Source of the DNA: Desulfovibrio sp. | Lineage (GTDB): Bacteria > Desulfobacterota > Desulfovibrionia > Desulfovibrionales > Desulfovibrionaceae | NCBI GenBank assembly: GCA_022837365.1 | Contig: JALHHV010000042.1 | Coordinates: 1 to 9,713 of the forward strand | Reading direction: 5' to 3' | Length of the DNA: 9,713 nt | In this document: positions 1 through 7,037 of the stretch, piece by piece | How the letters are laid out: the number at the start of each line of letters is the position of its first letter | How positions within the stretch are numbered: the stretch's first letter is position 1 | The notes under the pieces: generated by a model | Told to the model about the DNA's origin: nothing | Databases searched by the model: none | The model's input: the letters and a program-made list of their open reading frames with translations, nothing else | Translations under genes and position numbers: made by a program

Positions 1-381
1 TCAATCATCTGCATCAGCGCGGGCGCGTCCATGGGATCGGTTCTGCGATGGGTTTTCGGCCTGATGCTGAACGGCGTCTTTCCGCCCATCCCCCTCGGCA
101 CGGTGGCGGCCAACCTGCTTGGAGGCTATTGCATAGGCATTGCCGTAAGCGCCTTCAACGCATTTCCCCACCTGGCGCCGGAATTGCGCCTGCTGGTGAT
201 TACCGGCTTTCTCGGCGGACTGACGACGTTCTCCACGTTTTCCGCCGAGGTGGGCGCGCTGTTGCAGGGGCAACGCATCATGACGGCCGTCGCCGCCATC
301 ACGCTCCATGTGGTTGGTTCCCTCTTGATGCTGTTTCTGGGGATGGGAACCTTTGCCGCTCTCAGGACAATCTTGCGATAG
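1..381 (+). CDS. crcB: Fluoride ion channel CrcB/Fluc (5' end outside window)
   Basis: Small membrane protein that exports fluoride passively as a dual-topology dimer in the inner membrane. The reading frame is open from base 1, and the codons before the ATG at 31 (read IICISAGAS) align with the usual CrcB first helix just before the conserved GSVLRW stretch, so the true start lies a few codons upstream of the window. Visible hallmarks are GTVAANLLGG (the family GTLxxN-LG motif with the pore Asn) and TGFLGGLTTFSTFSAE, which holds the Gly/Thr of the central sodium site and the two Phe of the 'Phe box'. Four hydrophobic segments fit within 126 visible residues, close to the usual 120-130. It ends at TAG 379-381, which overlaps the Shine-Dalgarno of the next gene, so the two are surely co-transcribed. 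Any upstream fluoride riboswitch would lie outside the window. Confidence 0.93.
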   Translation, partial: SIICISAGASMGSVLRWVFGLMLNGVFPPIPLGTVAANLLGGYCIGIAVSAFNAFPHLAPELRLLVITGFLGGLTTFSTFSAEVGALLQGQRIMTAVAAITLHVVGSLLMLFLGMGTFAALRTILR

Positions 382-391
382 GAGACGACAC

Positions 392-1339
392 ATGCACGGC
401 TACCAGCTCACCTTCTTCACCCAGCAGGGGCGCACGCACGGAATGTTGAGCATAGCGGAATGGCTGCTCAGGGAAGCCAGGGAGATCGGCATCAAGGGAG
501 CCACCGTTGCCGCCGCGCAGGGCGGCTACGGCCGCGACGGCAGATACCATTCCACCCGTTTCTTCGAGTTGGGGGAACAGCCGGTGGAAGTGACCATGGC
601 GGTCGGCCCCGAGCAGGCGAAGCAGTTGTTCGCCAGAATCGGGGAAGAGGACCTCAGGATTTTCTACATGAAGATTCCCGTGGAATTCGGCATCACGGGA
701 GAGGACCCCAGCGTGGCCAGCCCCAGAAAGATGAAGAACCCCGCGCCGTCGGTGAGCGCGGTCAGGAAGATGCTGGACGCCTGCGCCGGGTCGCGCCCCA
801 CGGCCCGCAGGATGAGCGGGATGGACGCCCCGGCCAGCGCGCCCAGCAGCATGTCCAGCAGCAGCGCCAGCGACATCACCGAGGCCAGCTTCCACGACCC
901 GGAGAACGCCCACACCGCGCACAGCACCAGCAAGGCCACGATGGCCCCGCTGGACAGGCCGATCTTGGCCTCGCGCAGCACCGCCCACCACGCCTTGCGC
1001 CGGTCGAACCGCTCCACCGCCAGTTGCCGGATCATCACCGCCAGCGCCTGCTGCCCGGTGTTCCCGGCCTGGTTGGCCACCATCGGCATCAGCACGGCCA
1101 GCACCGCCATCTGGGCGATGGACCCTTCGAACATGTACACCACCGACGCCGACACCGCCGAGTTCAGCATGTTGATGACCAGCCACGGCAGCCGCTTCAG
1201 CACCGATTCGTGCCACGGCGTGTCCACGCTTTCGTCCGTGCCCGCGCCCACCATGCCCAGCATGTCCTCGGACGCCTCGTCGTGGATGATGTCGATGATG
1301 TCGTCGTGGGTGACCACGCCCAGCAGGCGGCCCTCGTAG
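392..1339 (+). CDS. DUF190 family protein with abnormal antisense C-terminal extension
   Basis: Residues 1-~105 match the DUF190 family, small cytosolic proteins often encoded beside crcB and of unproven biochemical function, probably linked to fluoride tolerance. Visible family features are an N-terminal beta strand (YQLTFFTQQ), the helix EWLLREAREIGIKGATVAAA, the GGYGRDGRYHS loop and the C-terminal strand LRIFYMKIPVEF. The ATG at 392 has an AGGAG at 380-384, seven bases upstream, and lies 10 bases after the crcB stop. The family usually ends at about 105-115 residues, but here no stop occurs until 1337-1339. The nominal product is 315 residues, and its last ~210 (Ser/Ala/Thr/Met-rich, no recognisable fold) are read from the antisense strand of mgtE. 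The first part uses AGA/AGG for 5 of 8 arginines, unlike the CGC/CGG-rich genes to the right. The family call is firm; the real C-terminus is uncertain. Confidence 0.75.
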   Translation: MHGYQLTFFTQQGRTHGMLSIAEWLLREAREIGIKGATVAAAQGGYGRDGRYHSTRFFELGEQPVEVTMAVGPEQAKQLFARIGEEDLRIFYMKIPVEFGITGEDPSVASPRKMKNPAPSVSAVRKMLDACAGSRPTARRMSGMDAPASAPSSMSSSSASDITEASFHDPENAHTAHSTSKATMAPLDRPILASRSTAHHALRRSNRSTASCRIITASACCPVFPAWLATIGISTASTAIWAMDPSNMYTTDADTAEFSMLMTSHGSRFSTDSCHGVSTLSSVPAPTMPSMSSDASSWMMSMMSSWVTTPSRRPS

Positions 1340-2094
1340 TCCACCACGGGCATGGCCATGAAGTTGTAGTGGCCCAGCAGGTGCGCCACCTCTTCCTTGT
1401 CCTGGTCGAACAGCACCGAGATCAGGCCCTGGTTGCGCACCTCGTCCTTCAGCCTGTTGCCGGGCTTGCAGAGCATGATGTCGCGCAGCGAAAGCACGCC
1501 CACCAGCCGGTCCTGCTCGTCAACGACGTACGCGTAGTAGGGGATTTCCTTGTCCTCGATCTCGGCGCGGATCTGCGAGATGGCCTGGTCGGCGGTCAGG
1601 CCCTGGTCGAGGATGATGATCTCGGTGTTCATGACCCCGCCCGCGGTATCCGGGTCGAAGGCCATGAGATGGCGGATTTCCTCGGCGTCCTCGGTTTCGA
1701 GGCTGCTCAGCAGGACGTCGCGGTGGTCCTCGTCCAGTTCGTCCAGCACGTCGGCCGCGTCGTCGGGCGACATCTCGGACAGGATCTGGGCGGCCACGTC
1801 GGCGTCGAGGTTTTCCAGCAGGTCGACGCGCACGTGCTCGTCAAGCTCGGCCAGGGCGTCGGCGGCGTCCTCGGCGGGCAGGTGGCGCAGCACGCACACC
1901 TGGCGCTCCAGCGAAAGATTCTCCAGATGGTCGGCGACGTCGGCGGGGTGGGCGAATTCGGCATCCTCGCCCGGCGTGGCGGGGTCGCGGCATTCCTCGG
2001 GCAGCACGATGGTCCGGCAGGCGTCCCCGTCGTCGCGGGGGGCGCCTTCCACGCATTCGCGGTCGTGCTCGTGCCCGTGTTCCTGCCCGGTCAT
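664..2094 (-). CDS. mgtE: Magnesium transporter MgtE
   Basis: Inner-membrane Mg2+ channel of the MgtE family, gated by cytosolic Mg2+ binding. The ATG at 2094 was chosen because GAGGGA lies 5 bases upstream; in-frame codons further upstream show no family similarity. The product is 476 residues, against about 450 usual. A short His/acid-rich leader (MTGQEHGHEHDREC) precedes the helical N domain (about 45-145, repeated acidic DAADxLxEL units), a CBS pair (about 150-275, with LVGVLSLRDIM and LLGVVTHDDII), a plug helix and five membrane helices from about 302. Signature stretches are RLPWLVINML (301-310), PMVANQAGNTGQQ (337-349) and LTDGAGFF (447-454), whose Asp is the pore Mg2+ ligand in the family. 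Most MgtE proteins end right after GLATL; here residues 463-476 are read antisense from the DUF190 gene, and the stop (664-666) lies inside it. The channel itself looks complete. It is divergent from nadC. Confidence 0.93.
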   Translation of the reverse strand: MTGQEHGHEHDRECVEGAPRDDGDACRTIVLPEECRDPATPGEDAEFAHPADVADHLENLSLERQVCVLRHLPAEDAADALAELDEHVRVDLLENLDADVAAQILSEMSPDDAADVLDELDEDHRDVLLSSLETEDAEEIRHLMAFDPDTAGGVMNTEIIILDQGLTADQAISQIRAEIEDKEIPYYAYVVDEQDRLVGVLSLRDIMLCKPGNRLKDEVRNQGLISVLFDQDKEEVAHLLGHYNFMAMPVVDYEGRLLGVVTHDDIIDIIHDEASEDMLGMVGAGTDESVDTPWHESVLKRLPWLVINMLNSAVSASVVYMFEGSIAQMAVLAVLMPMVANQAGNTGQQALAVMIRQLAVERFDRRKAWWAVLREAKIGLSSGAIVALLVLCAVWAFSGSWKLASVMSLALLLDMLLGALAGASIPLILRAVGRDPAQASSIFLTALTDGAGFFIFLGLATLGSSPVMPNSTGIFM

Positions 2095-2296
2095 GGAATT
2101 CCCTCGCTGCATGGCGCGCCCTGTCCCCCCCTCACATGCCCGGCCCGCGTGGCGGGTTCGCGACATCGGCTTGACGAAACCGGGGTGGGCTCCTACTACA
2201 CGGCAAGCGCCATTTCCGCCGTTTTTCGCGCCCCCGCCGCACAGGCGCGGCGCGGGGCACCCTGCGTGTACCATCTAGCCAGTGGCGGCACAATCC
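2095..2296. promoter_or_regulatory. Divergent mgtE / nadC intergenic region
   Basis: About 200 bases between two divergent starts must contain the promoters of both mgtE (-) and nadC (+). I see no M-box-like magnesium riboswitch and no clear operator. The mgtE Shine-Dalgarno is GAGGGA at 2105-2100 on the minus strand. On the plus strand the nadC reading frame opens just after a TAG at 2276-2278. Confidence 0.5.
2171..2199 (+). promoter_or_regulatory. Candidate sigma70-type promoter for nadC
   Basis: TTGACG (2171-2176) matches the -35 consensus at 5 of 6 positions. A 17-base spacer leads to TACTAC (2194-2199), a weak -10 with 3 of 6 matches. Transcription would begin near 2206, leaving a leader of about 90 bases before nadC. 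The spacing is ideal but the -10 is poor, so this is only a candidate. Confidence 0.35.
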
Positions 2297-3205
2297 ATGT
2301 CATCGCATACCGTACCGGATTTCGACACCTTCTTCGCGGGGCAGCCCCGCGAGCACCTGCTGGCCGCCATCGACCTGGCCCTGCTGGAAGACGGCCCGGA
2401 CCTGACCAGCGACGCCGTGTTCGGCCCCGTGGACCGGCTGGCGGCGGAAATCGTGGCCAAGCAGCAGACCCTGGTGGCCGGGCTGCCCGTTGCCCCGCTG
2501 GTGATGGAGCGCTGCGCCGCCCTGCTGGAAAGCCCGGTTGTGGGCGGCTGGACCTGGAACCCGCACACCGCCGACGGCGACGAACTGTCCCCCGGCGCCA
2601 TCGCCGCCGACATCGAAGGCCCGGCGCGGCTGGTGCTGAAGGCGGAACGGGTCATCCTGAACTTCATCTGCCACATGTCCGGCATCGCCAACCTGACGCA
2701 CCGCTACGCGCGTGAACTGGAAGGCACGGCCACCCGCCTGCTGGACACCCGCAAGACCCTGCCGGGGCTGCGCTTTCCCGAAAAATACGCCGTGCTGGTG
2801 GGCGGCGGGCAAAACCACCGCCGCACCCTGGCCGAAATGCTGATGCTGAAGGACAACCACATCGACGCGTCCGGGTCCATCACCGCCGCCGTGGCCGCCC
2901 TGCGCGCGGCCTACGCGCCCTGCCCGCCCATCGAGGTGGAATGCCGCACCCCGGACGAGGTGCGCGAGGCCGTGGCCTGCAAGGTGGACCGCATCATGCT
3001 GGACAACATGGACCTTGCGCTCCTGCGCGAGTCGCTTACACTGGTGCCCCCCGGCATCGAAACCGAGGCCAGCGGCGGCGTCACCTTGGAAACGCTGCGT
3101 TCACTGGCCGAGGCATCCCCCCACGGGCCCGATTTCGTCTCCGTGGGCAGGCTTACCCACTCCGCCCCGGTGGCGGACTTCAGCATGCGCATACGCAAGG
3201 CATGA
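2297..3205 (+). CDS. nadC: Nicotinate-nucleotide pyrophosphorylase (quinolinate phosphoribosyltransferase)
   Basis: Cytosolic enzyme that converts quinolinate and PRPP to nicotinate mononucleotide, CO2 and PPi, the third step of de novo NAD synthesis. Family motifs occur in order: ERVILNFICHMSGIANLT (117-134), DTRKTLPGLR (150-159), EKYAVLVGGGQNHR (162-175), KDNH (185-188), EVE (213-215), DRIMLDNMD (231-239), EASGGV (257-262) and SVGRLTHS (282-289). They include the Arg, Lys and His residues that bind quinolinate and the phosphates. At 302 residues it has the normal length. The ATG at 2297 is preferred; an in-frame GTG at 2282 would add five residues, and neither has a strong Shine-Dalgarno (only a weak GGCGG before the ATG). 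The stop is one base before the nadA start, so the two are translationally coupled. Confidence 0.95.
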   Translation: MSSHTVPDFDTFFAGQPREHLLAAIDLALLEDGPDLTSDAVFGPVDRLAAEIVAKQQTLVAGLPVAPLVMERCAALLESPVVGGWTWNPHTADGDELSPGAIAADIEGPARLVLKAERVILNFICHMSGIANLTHRYARELEGTATRLLDTRKTLPGLRFPEKYAVLVGGGQNHRRTLAEMLMLKDNHIDASGSITAAVAALRAAYAPCPPIEVECRTPDEVREAVACKVDRIMLDNMDLALLRESLTLVPPGIETEASGGVTLETLRSLAEASPHGPDFVSVGRLTHSAPVADFSMRIRKA

Positions 3206-3206
3206 C

Positions 3207-4256
3207 ATGACCGCACAGCAGTCCCAGAAGGAGCGCATCGCCGCGCTGCGCGCCGCGCTCGGCCCCAACCTGACCATCATGGGCCACCACTACCAGCACG
3301 AATCGGTCATCCGGCACACCGACCTGCGGGGCGACTCGCTGGAACTGGCCCGCCGCGTGGCCACCATAGACGCCGCCAGCATCGTGTTCTGCGGGGTGTA
3401 CTTCATGGCCGAATCGGCCGCCCTGCTGGCGCGCCCCGGCCAGAAGGTGTACCTGCCGGAGCATTCCGCCAACTGCGTCATGGCCCAGATGGCCCCGGCC
3501 GAACGGGTGGACGCGGTGCTGCGCGCCCTGTCGGCCGACGGCCGCAAGGTGGTGCCGCTGGCCTACGTGAACACCTCGCTGGCGGTGAAGGCCGTGGTGG
3601 GGCGGCACGGCGGCGCGGTGTGCACCTCCGCCAACGCGCGCACCATGCTGGAATGGACCCGCAGGCAGGGCGACGCCGTGCTGTTCCTGCCGGACAAGAA
3701 CCTGGCCCGCAACACCGCCAACCTGCTGGGCATTCCCGAAGACAAGCGCCACATGCTGGACGTGCGCGCGGCCAGCTTCGCCGCCGACGCGCTGTCCGGC
3801 GAGGCCCGCCGGGCGGAACTGTTGATCTGGCCCGGCTGCTGCGCCATCCACGCCCGGTTCAACCTGCGCCAGATGGAAACCGCCCGCGCCGCCCACCCCG
3901 GCTGCCGCATCGTGGTGCACCCGGAATGTTCGCCAGAGGTGGTCAACGCCGCCGACGCCGCCGGGTCCACCACCGCCATCATCCGCTTTGCCGACGAGGC
4001 CCCGGACGGCTCCACCGTTATCGTGGGTACGGAAATCAACCTCGTGCGGCGTCTGGCCCGCCAGCATGCCGGGCGGCTGACCGTGCTGCCCCTGCTGGAA
4101 AGCGCCTGTTCGCACATGGCCCGCGTGACCGAGCCCAAGCTGCTGCGCACCCTGGAAGGGGTGGCGGCAGGCACGGAAACCCCGGTCACGGTGCCCATGG
4201 ACCTGCACGAACCCGCCAGGGCCGCCCTGCAACGCATGCTGGACGCCTGTGCCTGA
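3207..4256 (+). CDS. nadA: Quinolinate synthase A (4Fe-4S)
   Basis: Condenses iminoaspartate, made by NadB, with dihydroxyacetone phosphate to quinolinate, using a 4Fe-4S cluster that acts as a Lewis acid; the enzyme is oxygen-sensitive. The product is 349 residues, normal for the family. Visible motifs are GHHYQHESV (26-34), GDSLELAR (42-49), VFCGVYFMAESA (60-71), VCTSANA (138-144), LPDKNLARNTAN (161-172), WPGCCAIHARF (208-218), HPECSPEV (238-245), GTEINLV (274-280) and CSHMARVT (301-308). By spacing against the Bacillus-type enzyme, the cluster ligands should be C90 (SANCVMA), C212 (WPGCC) and C301 (ESACSHM). The start follows the nadC stop by one base, and its ribosome-binding site would lie inside the end of nadC. 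This start is favoured because NadA similarity begins immediately after it. Confidence 0.95.
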   Translation: MTAQQSQKERIAALRAALGPNLTIMGHHYQHESVIRHTDLRGDSLELARRVATIDAASIVFCGVYFMAESAALLARPGQKVYLPEHSANCVMAQMAPAERVDAVLRALSADGRKVVPLAYVNTSLAVKAVVGRHGGAVCTSANARTMLEWTRRQGDAVLFLPDKNLARNTANLLGIPEDKRHMLDVRAASFAADALSGEARRAELLIWPGCCAIHARFNLRQMETARAAHPGCRIVVHPECSPEVVNAADAAGSTTAIIRFADEAPDGSTVIVGTEINLVRRLARQHAGRLTVLPLLESACSHMARVTEPKLLRTLEGVAAGTETPVTVPMDLHEPARAALQRMLDACA

Positions 4257-4276
4257 GCGGGCGTAGAGAGTACGGA

Positions 4277-4320
4277 CGGCCCGCGCGACGCCCGCCGACA
4301 ACGGGGCGTCGCGCGGGCCG
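4277..4320 (+). promoter_or_regulatory. 17-bp perfect hairpin in the nadA-nadB spacer
   Basis: CGGCCCGCGCGACGCCC (4277-4293) and its exact reverse complement (4304-4320) flank a 10-base loop. No run of T follows (accagcatcc), so it is not a classical intrinsic terminator. It may be an attenuator, an RNA-stability or processing site, or a Rho-linked element that lowers nadB relative to nadCA. A second, weaker GC hairpin (GGGCC...GGCCC) lies near 4349-4370. The whole 170-base spacer (4257-4426) holds no gene. Confidence 0.5.
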
Positions 4321-4426
4321 ACCAGCATCCTGCGCCCGGCAGGGGCCGGGGCCCGGAATCCGGAAGGCCCGGCGCCCGAACGCCGCACCGCATCCCCCAC
4401 TCCCTCCTCTTCGCAAGGGACGCGCC

Positions 4427-6019
4427 ATGAACAATTCCACCTACCGCCTGCACACCCCGGTCCTGGTCATCGGCTCGGGCATCGCCGGGTGCACCGCCGC
4501 GCTCACCCTGGCCGACCGGGGCATGGAAGTCACGCTCATCAACAGCGGCCAGCACCTGGACAGCGGCAACTCGGCCCTGGCCCAGGGCGGCATCGTGTTC
4601 CGCGCGGGCGACGACGACCCCCGCCTGCTGGAAACCGACATCCTCATCGCCGGGCACCGCCACAACCACCTGCGCGCGGTGCGCCACATCGCCCGCAACG
4701 GCCCCAAGGCCGTGCAGGACATTCTGGTGGACCGGCTGCACATTCCCTTCGCCAAGGGCCGCACCCCCGAATGCGAATGGGACCTGACCATGGAGGGCGG
4801 CCACGGCGCGCACCGCATCCTGCACTGCGCCGACTACACCGGCCGGGCCATCATGGACGGGCTGATGGCGGCGGTGAACGACGCCCCCAACATCCGCGTG
4901 CTGTCGGAACGCACCGCCGTGGACCTGCTGACCAGCCACCACCACGCCCGCAACAACGAATTCCGCTACCAACTCAACAACCAGTGCGTGGGGGCCTACG
5001 TCTTCAACGAGCAGTTGCGCCGGGTGGAGACCATTCTTGCCGACATCACCGTGCTGGCCACCGGCGGCATCGGGCAGGTGTACCTGCACACCACCAACAG
5101 CCCGGCCTGCATCGGATCGGGCGTCGCCATGGCCAGCCGCGCCTTCGTCCGCACCGAAAACCTGGAGTACGTGCAGTTCCACCCCACCGCCCTGCTGCAC
5201 CGCAGCTCGCGCCGGTTCCTGGTCACCGAGGCCATGCGCGGCGAGGGCGGGCGGCTGGTCAACGGCAGCGGCGAGCACTTCATGGAGCGCTACGACCCCC
5301 GCGCCGACCTTGCCCCGCGCGACATCGTGGCCCGGTCCATCGTGGAGGAAATGCTGCGCAACGGCGAGGAATGCGTGTACCTGGACGCCCGCCACATGGA
5401 GCAGGACCCGGCGGAGCGCTTCCCCACCATCTTCGCGCGGTGCCTGGAACTGGGCATCGACATCCGGCGCGACCTGATCCCCGTGGTGCCTGCCGCACAC
5501 TACTTCTGCGGCGGCATCCTCACCGACCTCACGGGCCGCACCACCCTGGAACGGCTGTACAGCGTGGGGGAATGCAGCTGCACCGGCGTGCACGGGGCCA
5601 ACCGCCTGGCCTCCACATCGCTGCTCGAAGCGCTGCTGTGGGGCCGCACCGCGGCGGAAGACATCGCCAGGCGCTCCGGCGGCCAGCGCGGCCTTGGCAA
5701 ACGCCTGCGCGATTCCATTCCCGACTGGCAGTCCTCGGGCGACGAACGCAACGACGACCCCGCCCTCATCGCGCAGGACTGGGCCACCATCCGCCACACC
5801 ATGTGGAACTACGTGGGCATCACCCGCACCCGCAGCCGGTTGCAACGCGCCTTCGAAGACCTGCGCGACCTGTCGCGCCACCTGCACGACTTCTACAAGC
5901 GCACCCCGCTCTCCAAACCCCTCGTGGACCTTTTCCACGGCTGCCAGACCGCCTACATGGTGACCATGGCGGCGCTCAGGAACAAGCAGAGCCTGGGGTG
6001 TCACTACCGGGTGGATTAG
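4427..6019 (+). CDS. nadB: L-aspartate oxidase
   Basis: FAD enzyme that oxidises L-aspartate to iminoaspartate for NadA; in anaerobes fumarate can be the electron acceptor in place of oxygen. The ATG at 4427 has AAGGGA (4415-4420) six bases upstream. The product is 530 residues, the usual length. Motifs in order: dinucleotide-binding GSGIAG (16-21), SALAQGGI (49-56), ATGGIGQVY (211-219), HPTAL (252-256), TEAMRGEGG (267-275), RDIVARSI (298-305), HYFCGGI (358-364) and GECSCTGVHGANRLAS (381-396), then the C-terminal helical domain. The HPTAL His and the RDIVAR Arg are the expected active-site residues. The SCTGVHGANRLAS form favours NadB over the related fumarate reductase/succinate dehydrogenase flavoproteins, as does the setting next to nadA. 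It is the last gene of the NAD cluster, set off from nadA by 170 bases with a hairpin. Confidence 0.95.
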   Translation: MNNSTYRLHTPVLVIGSGIAGCTAALTLADRGMEVTLINSGQHLDSGNSALAQGGIVFRAGDDDPRLLETDILIAGHRHNHLRAVRHIARNGPKAVQDILVDRLHIPFAKGRTPECEWDLTMEGGHGAHRILHCADYTGRAIMDGLMAAVNDAPNIRVLSERTAVDLLTSHHHARNNEFRYQLNNQCVGAYVFNEQLRRVETILADITVLATGGIGQVYLHTTNSPACIGSGVAMASRAFVRTENLEYVQFHPTALLHRSSRRFLVTEAMRGEGGRLVNGSGEHFMERYDPRADLAPRDIVARSIVEEMLRNGEECVYLDARHMEQDPAERFPTIFARCLELGIDIRRDLIPVVPAAHYFCGGILTDLTGRTTLERLYSVGECSCTGVHGANRLASTSLLEALLWGRTAAEDIARRSGGQRGLGKRLRDSIPDWQSSGDERNDDPALIAQDWATIRHTMWNYVGITRTRSRLQRAFEDLRDLSRHLHDFYKRTPLSKPLVDLFHGCQTAYMVTMAALRNKQSLGCHYRVD

Positions 6020-6053
6020 GTTTTCATTGTGGATCGGGCTTCATTTTTTGTAT

Positions 6054-6201
6054 GCCTCCGGCGGGCAGGGGGATTCTCCCCCTGCACCCCTTTAACGAAA
6101 AGAACCGCCCAATGGGCGGTTCTTTTCGTTTTGGTGAGCTGATGCCACACAATATCCCTTTTTGGGGGTGCCGGGGGAGAATCCCCCTGCCCGCCGGAGG
6201 C
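6054..6201. repeat. 37-bp inverted repeat flanking the nadB/larB terminator
   Basis: The left arm (6054-6090) and right arm (6165-6201) are reverse complements with one mismatch in 37 (A6067 against C6172). Each arm is itself a small hairpin: in the left arm GCAGGGGGA pairs with TCCCCCTGC around TTC. Each arm is preceded, on its own strand, by a T-rich stretch following the neighbouring gene (ttttttg before the left arm on +, gttttttgg before the right arm on -). The two units therefore face inward as a symmetric pair, one behind nadB and one behind larB. The form is that of an extragenic palindromic repeat (REP/BIME-like); its copy number cannot be seen here. Confidence 0.8.
6094..6130 (+). 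terminator. Bidirectional intrinsic terminator between nadB and larB
   Basis: AACGAAAAGAACCGCCC (6094-6110), loop AAT, then the exact complement GGGCGGTTCTTTTCGTT (6114-6130): a 17-bp perfect stem with a GC-rich tip and an A/T-rich base. In the + direction the 3' half ends in TTCTTTTCGTTTTGG, supplying the U-rich tract. In the - direction the stem base reads the same, with TTAAAGG following. It should end both nadB and larB transcripts. Confidence 0.85.
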
Positions 6202-6218
6202 TTCCAAAAAACAAACCC

Positions 6219-6971
6219 CTACACAAACAAATTATTGATGCGGCACGCGGCGCAGGCCGCGCCGAACCCGTTGTCGATGTTGACCACGGTGACGCCGCTG
6301 GCGCACGAGGTGAGCATGCCGAGCAGCGCGGAGAGCCCGGCGAAGTTGGCGCCATAGCCCACGGAGGTGGGCACGGCGATGAGCGGTTGCGAAACGAGGC
6401 CGCCCACCACGCTGGTCAGCGCGCCTTCCATGCCCGCCACCACGATGAGCACGCGGGCCTTGCGCAGTTCGTCCAGCCGGTCGAACAGCCGGTGCACGCC
6501 CGCCACCCCCACGTCGGAGATGATCCACGCCTTGCTGCCCAGCATTTCGCAGGTCACGCGGGCCTCTTCGGCCACGGGCAGGTCCGAGGTCCCGGCGGTG
6601 ATGATGCCGATCTCGCCCGGCTTGAAGGCCAGTTCGCCGTGCAGCATGGTCAGGGTGCGGCCAAGGGCGTTGTAGCTGGCCTCGGGGCAGGCGGCCAGCA
6701 CGTGCTCCGCCATTTCCGGCGAGACGCGGGTAGCCAGCACGTGGCTGAGGCCGCGCAGCCGGGTAAATATCTCCGCCACCTGCTGGGGGGTCTTGCCCGC
6801 GCCGTAGACCACCTCCGGAAAGCCGTTGCGCAGCTTGCGGTGCAGGTCGAAGCGGGTGTGGCCCATTTCAAGGTACGGCAGGTCGCGCAGTTGCGACATG
6901 CCCTTGTCCACATCGATGGTGCCCGCGCGGATGCCTTCCAGCAGGTCGCGCAATGCGTCGGTCCTGTCCAT
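6219..6971 (-). CDS. larB: Nickel-pincer cofactor biosynthesis protein LarB
   Basis: Carboxylates the pyridinium ring of nicotinate adenine dinucleotide and hydrolyses its phosphoanhydride bond, giving the dicarboxylate mononucleotide that LarE and LarC turn into the nickel-pincer cofactor of lactate racemase and relatives. The 250-residue product has a normal length: an N-terminal helical part, then a PurE-like domain from about 118 with GIITAGTSDLPVAEEA (122-137), DVGVAGVHRL (153-162), VVAGMEGALTSVVGGL (177-192) and PTSVGYG (201-207). E182 and C223 (in LTSCASG) have the same 41-residue spacing as the catalytic Glu and Cys of the Lactiplantibacillus enzyme. The C-terminus is NIDNGFGAACAACRIN. 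The ATG at 6971 starts the family similarity, but its Shine-Dalgarno is weak (GGACAG). It lies downstream of larC on the same strand, separated by 187 bases that include a hairpin repeat. Confidence 0.95.
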   Translation of the reverse strand: MDRTDALRDLLEGIRAGTIDVDKGMSQLRDLPYLEMGHTRFDLHRKLRNGFPEVVYGAGKTPQQVAEIFTRLRGLSHVLATRVSPEMAEHVLAACPEASYNALGRTLTMLHGELAFKPGEIGIITAGTSDLPVAEEARVTCEMLGSKAWIISDVGVAGVHRLFDRLDELRKARVLIVVAGMEGALTSVVGGLVSQPLIAVPTSVGYGANFAGLSALLGMLTSCASGVTVVNIDNGFGAACAACRINNLFV

Positions 6972-7037
6972 GTCGTCTGTCCGTCGTTGCGGCGCGCCGC
7001 ACGGGCGCTGCCGGTATCGTTATCAAAACCATGCTGG

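Noticed and set aside
2095..2296. Possible magnesium (M-box) riboswitch before mgtE
   Set aside because: The mgtE leader is short and shows no recognisable M-box conserved blocks; a covariance-model search would settle it.
460..2715. Long plus-strand open frame of about 750 codons across mgtE and the nadC start
   Set aside because: His/Val/Gln/Arg-rich shadow of mgtE in GC-rich DNA, with no family similarity; the minus-strand MgtE has all its motifs.
3563..6004. Long minus-strand open frame of about 810 codons opposite nadA/nadB
   Set aside because: Shadow frame created by high third-position GC; it crosses two clear genes and shows no recognisable domain.
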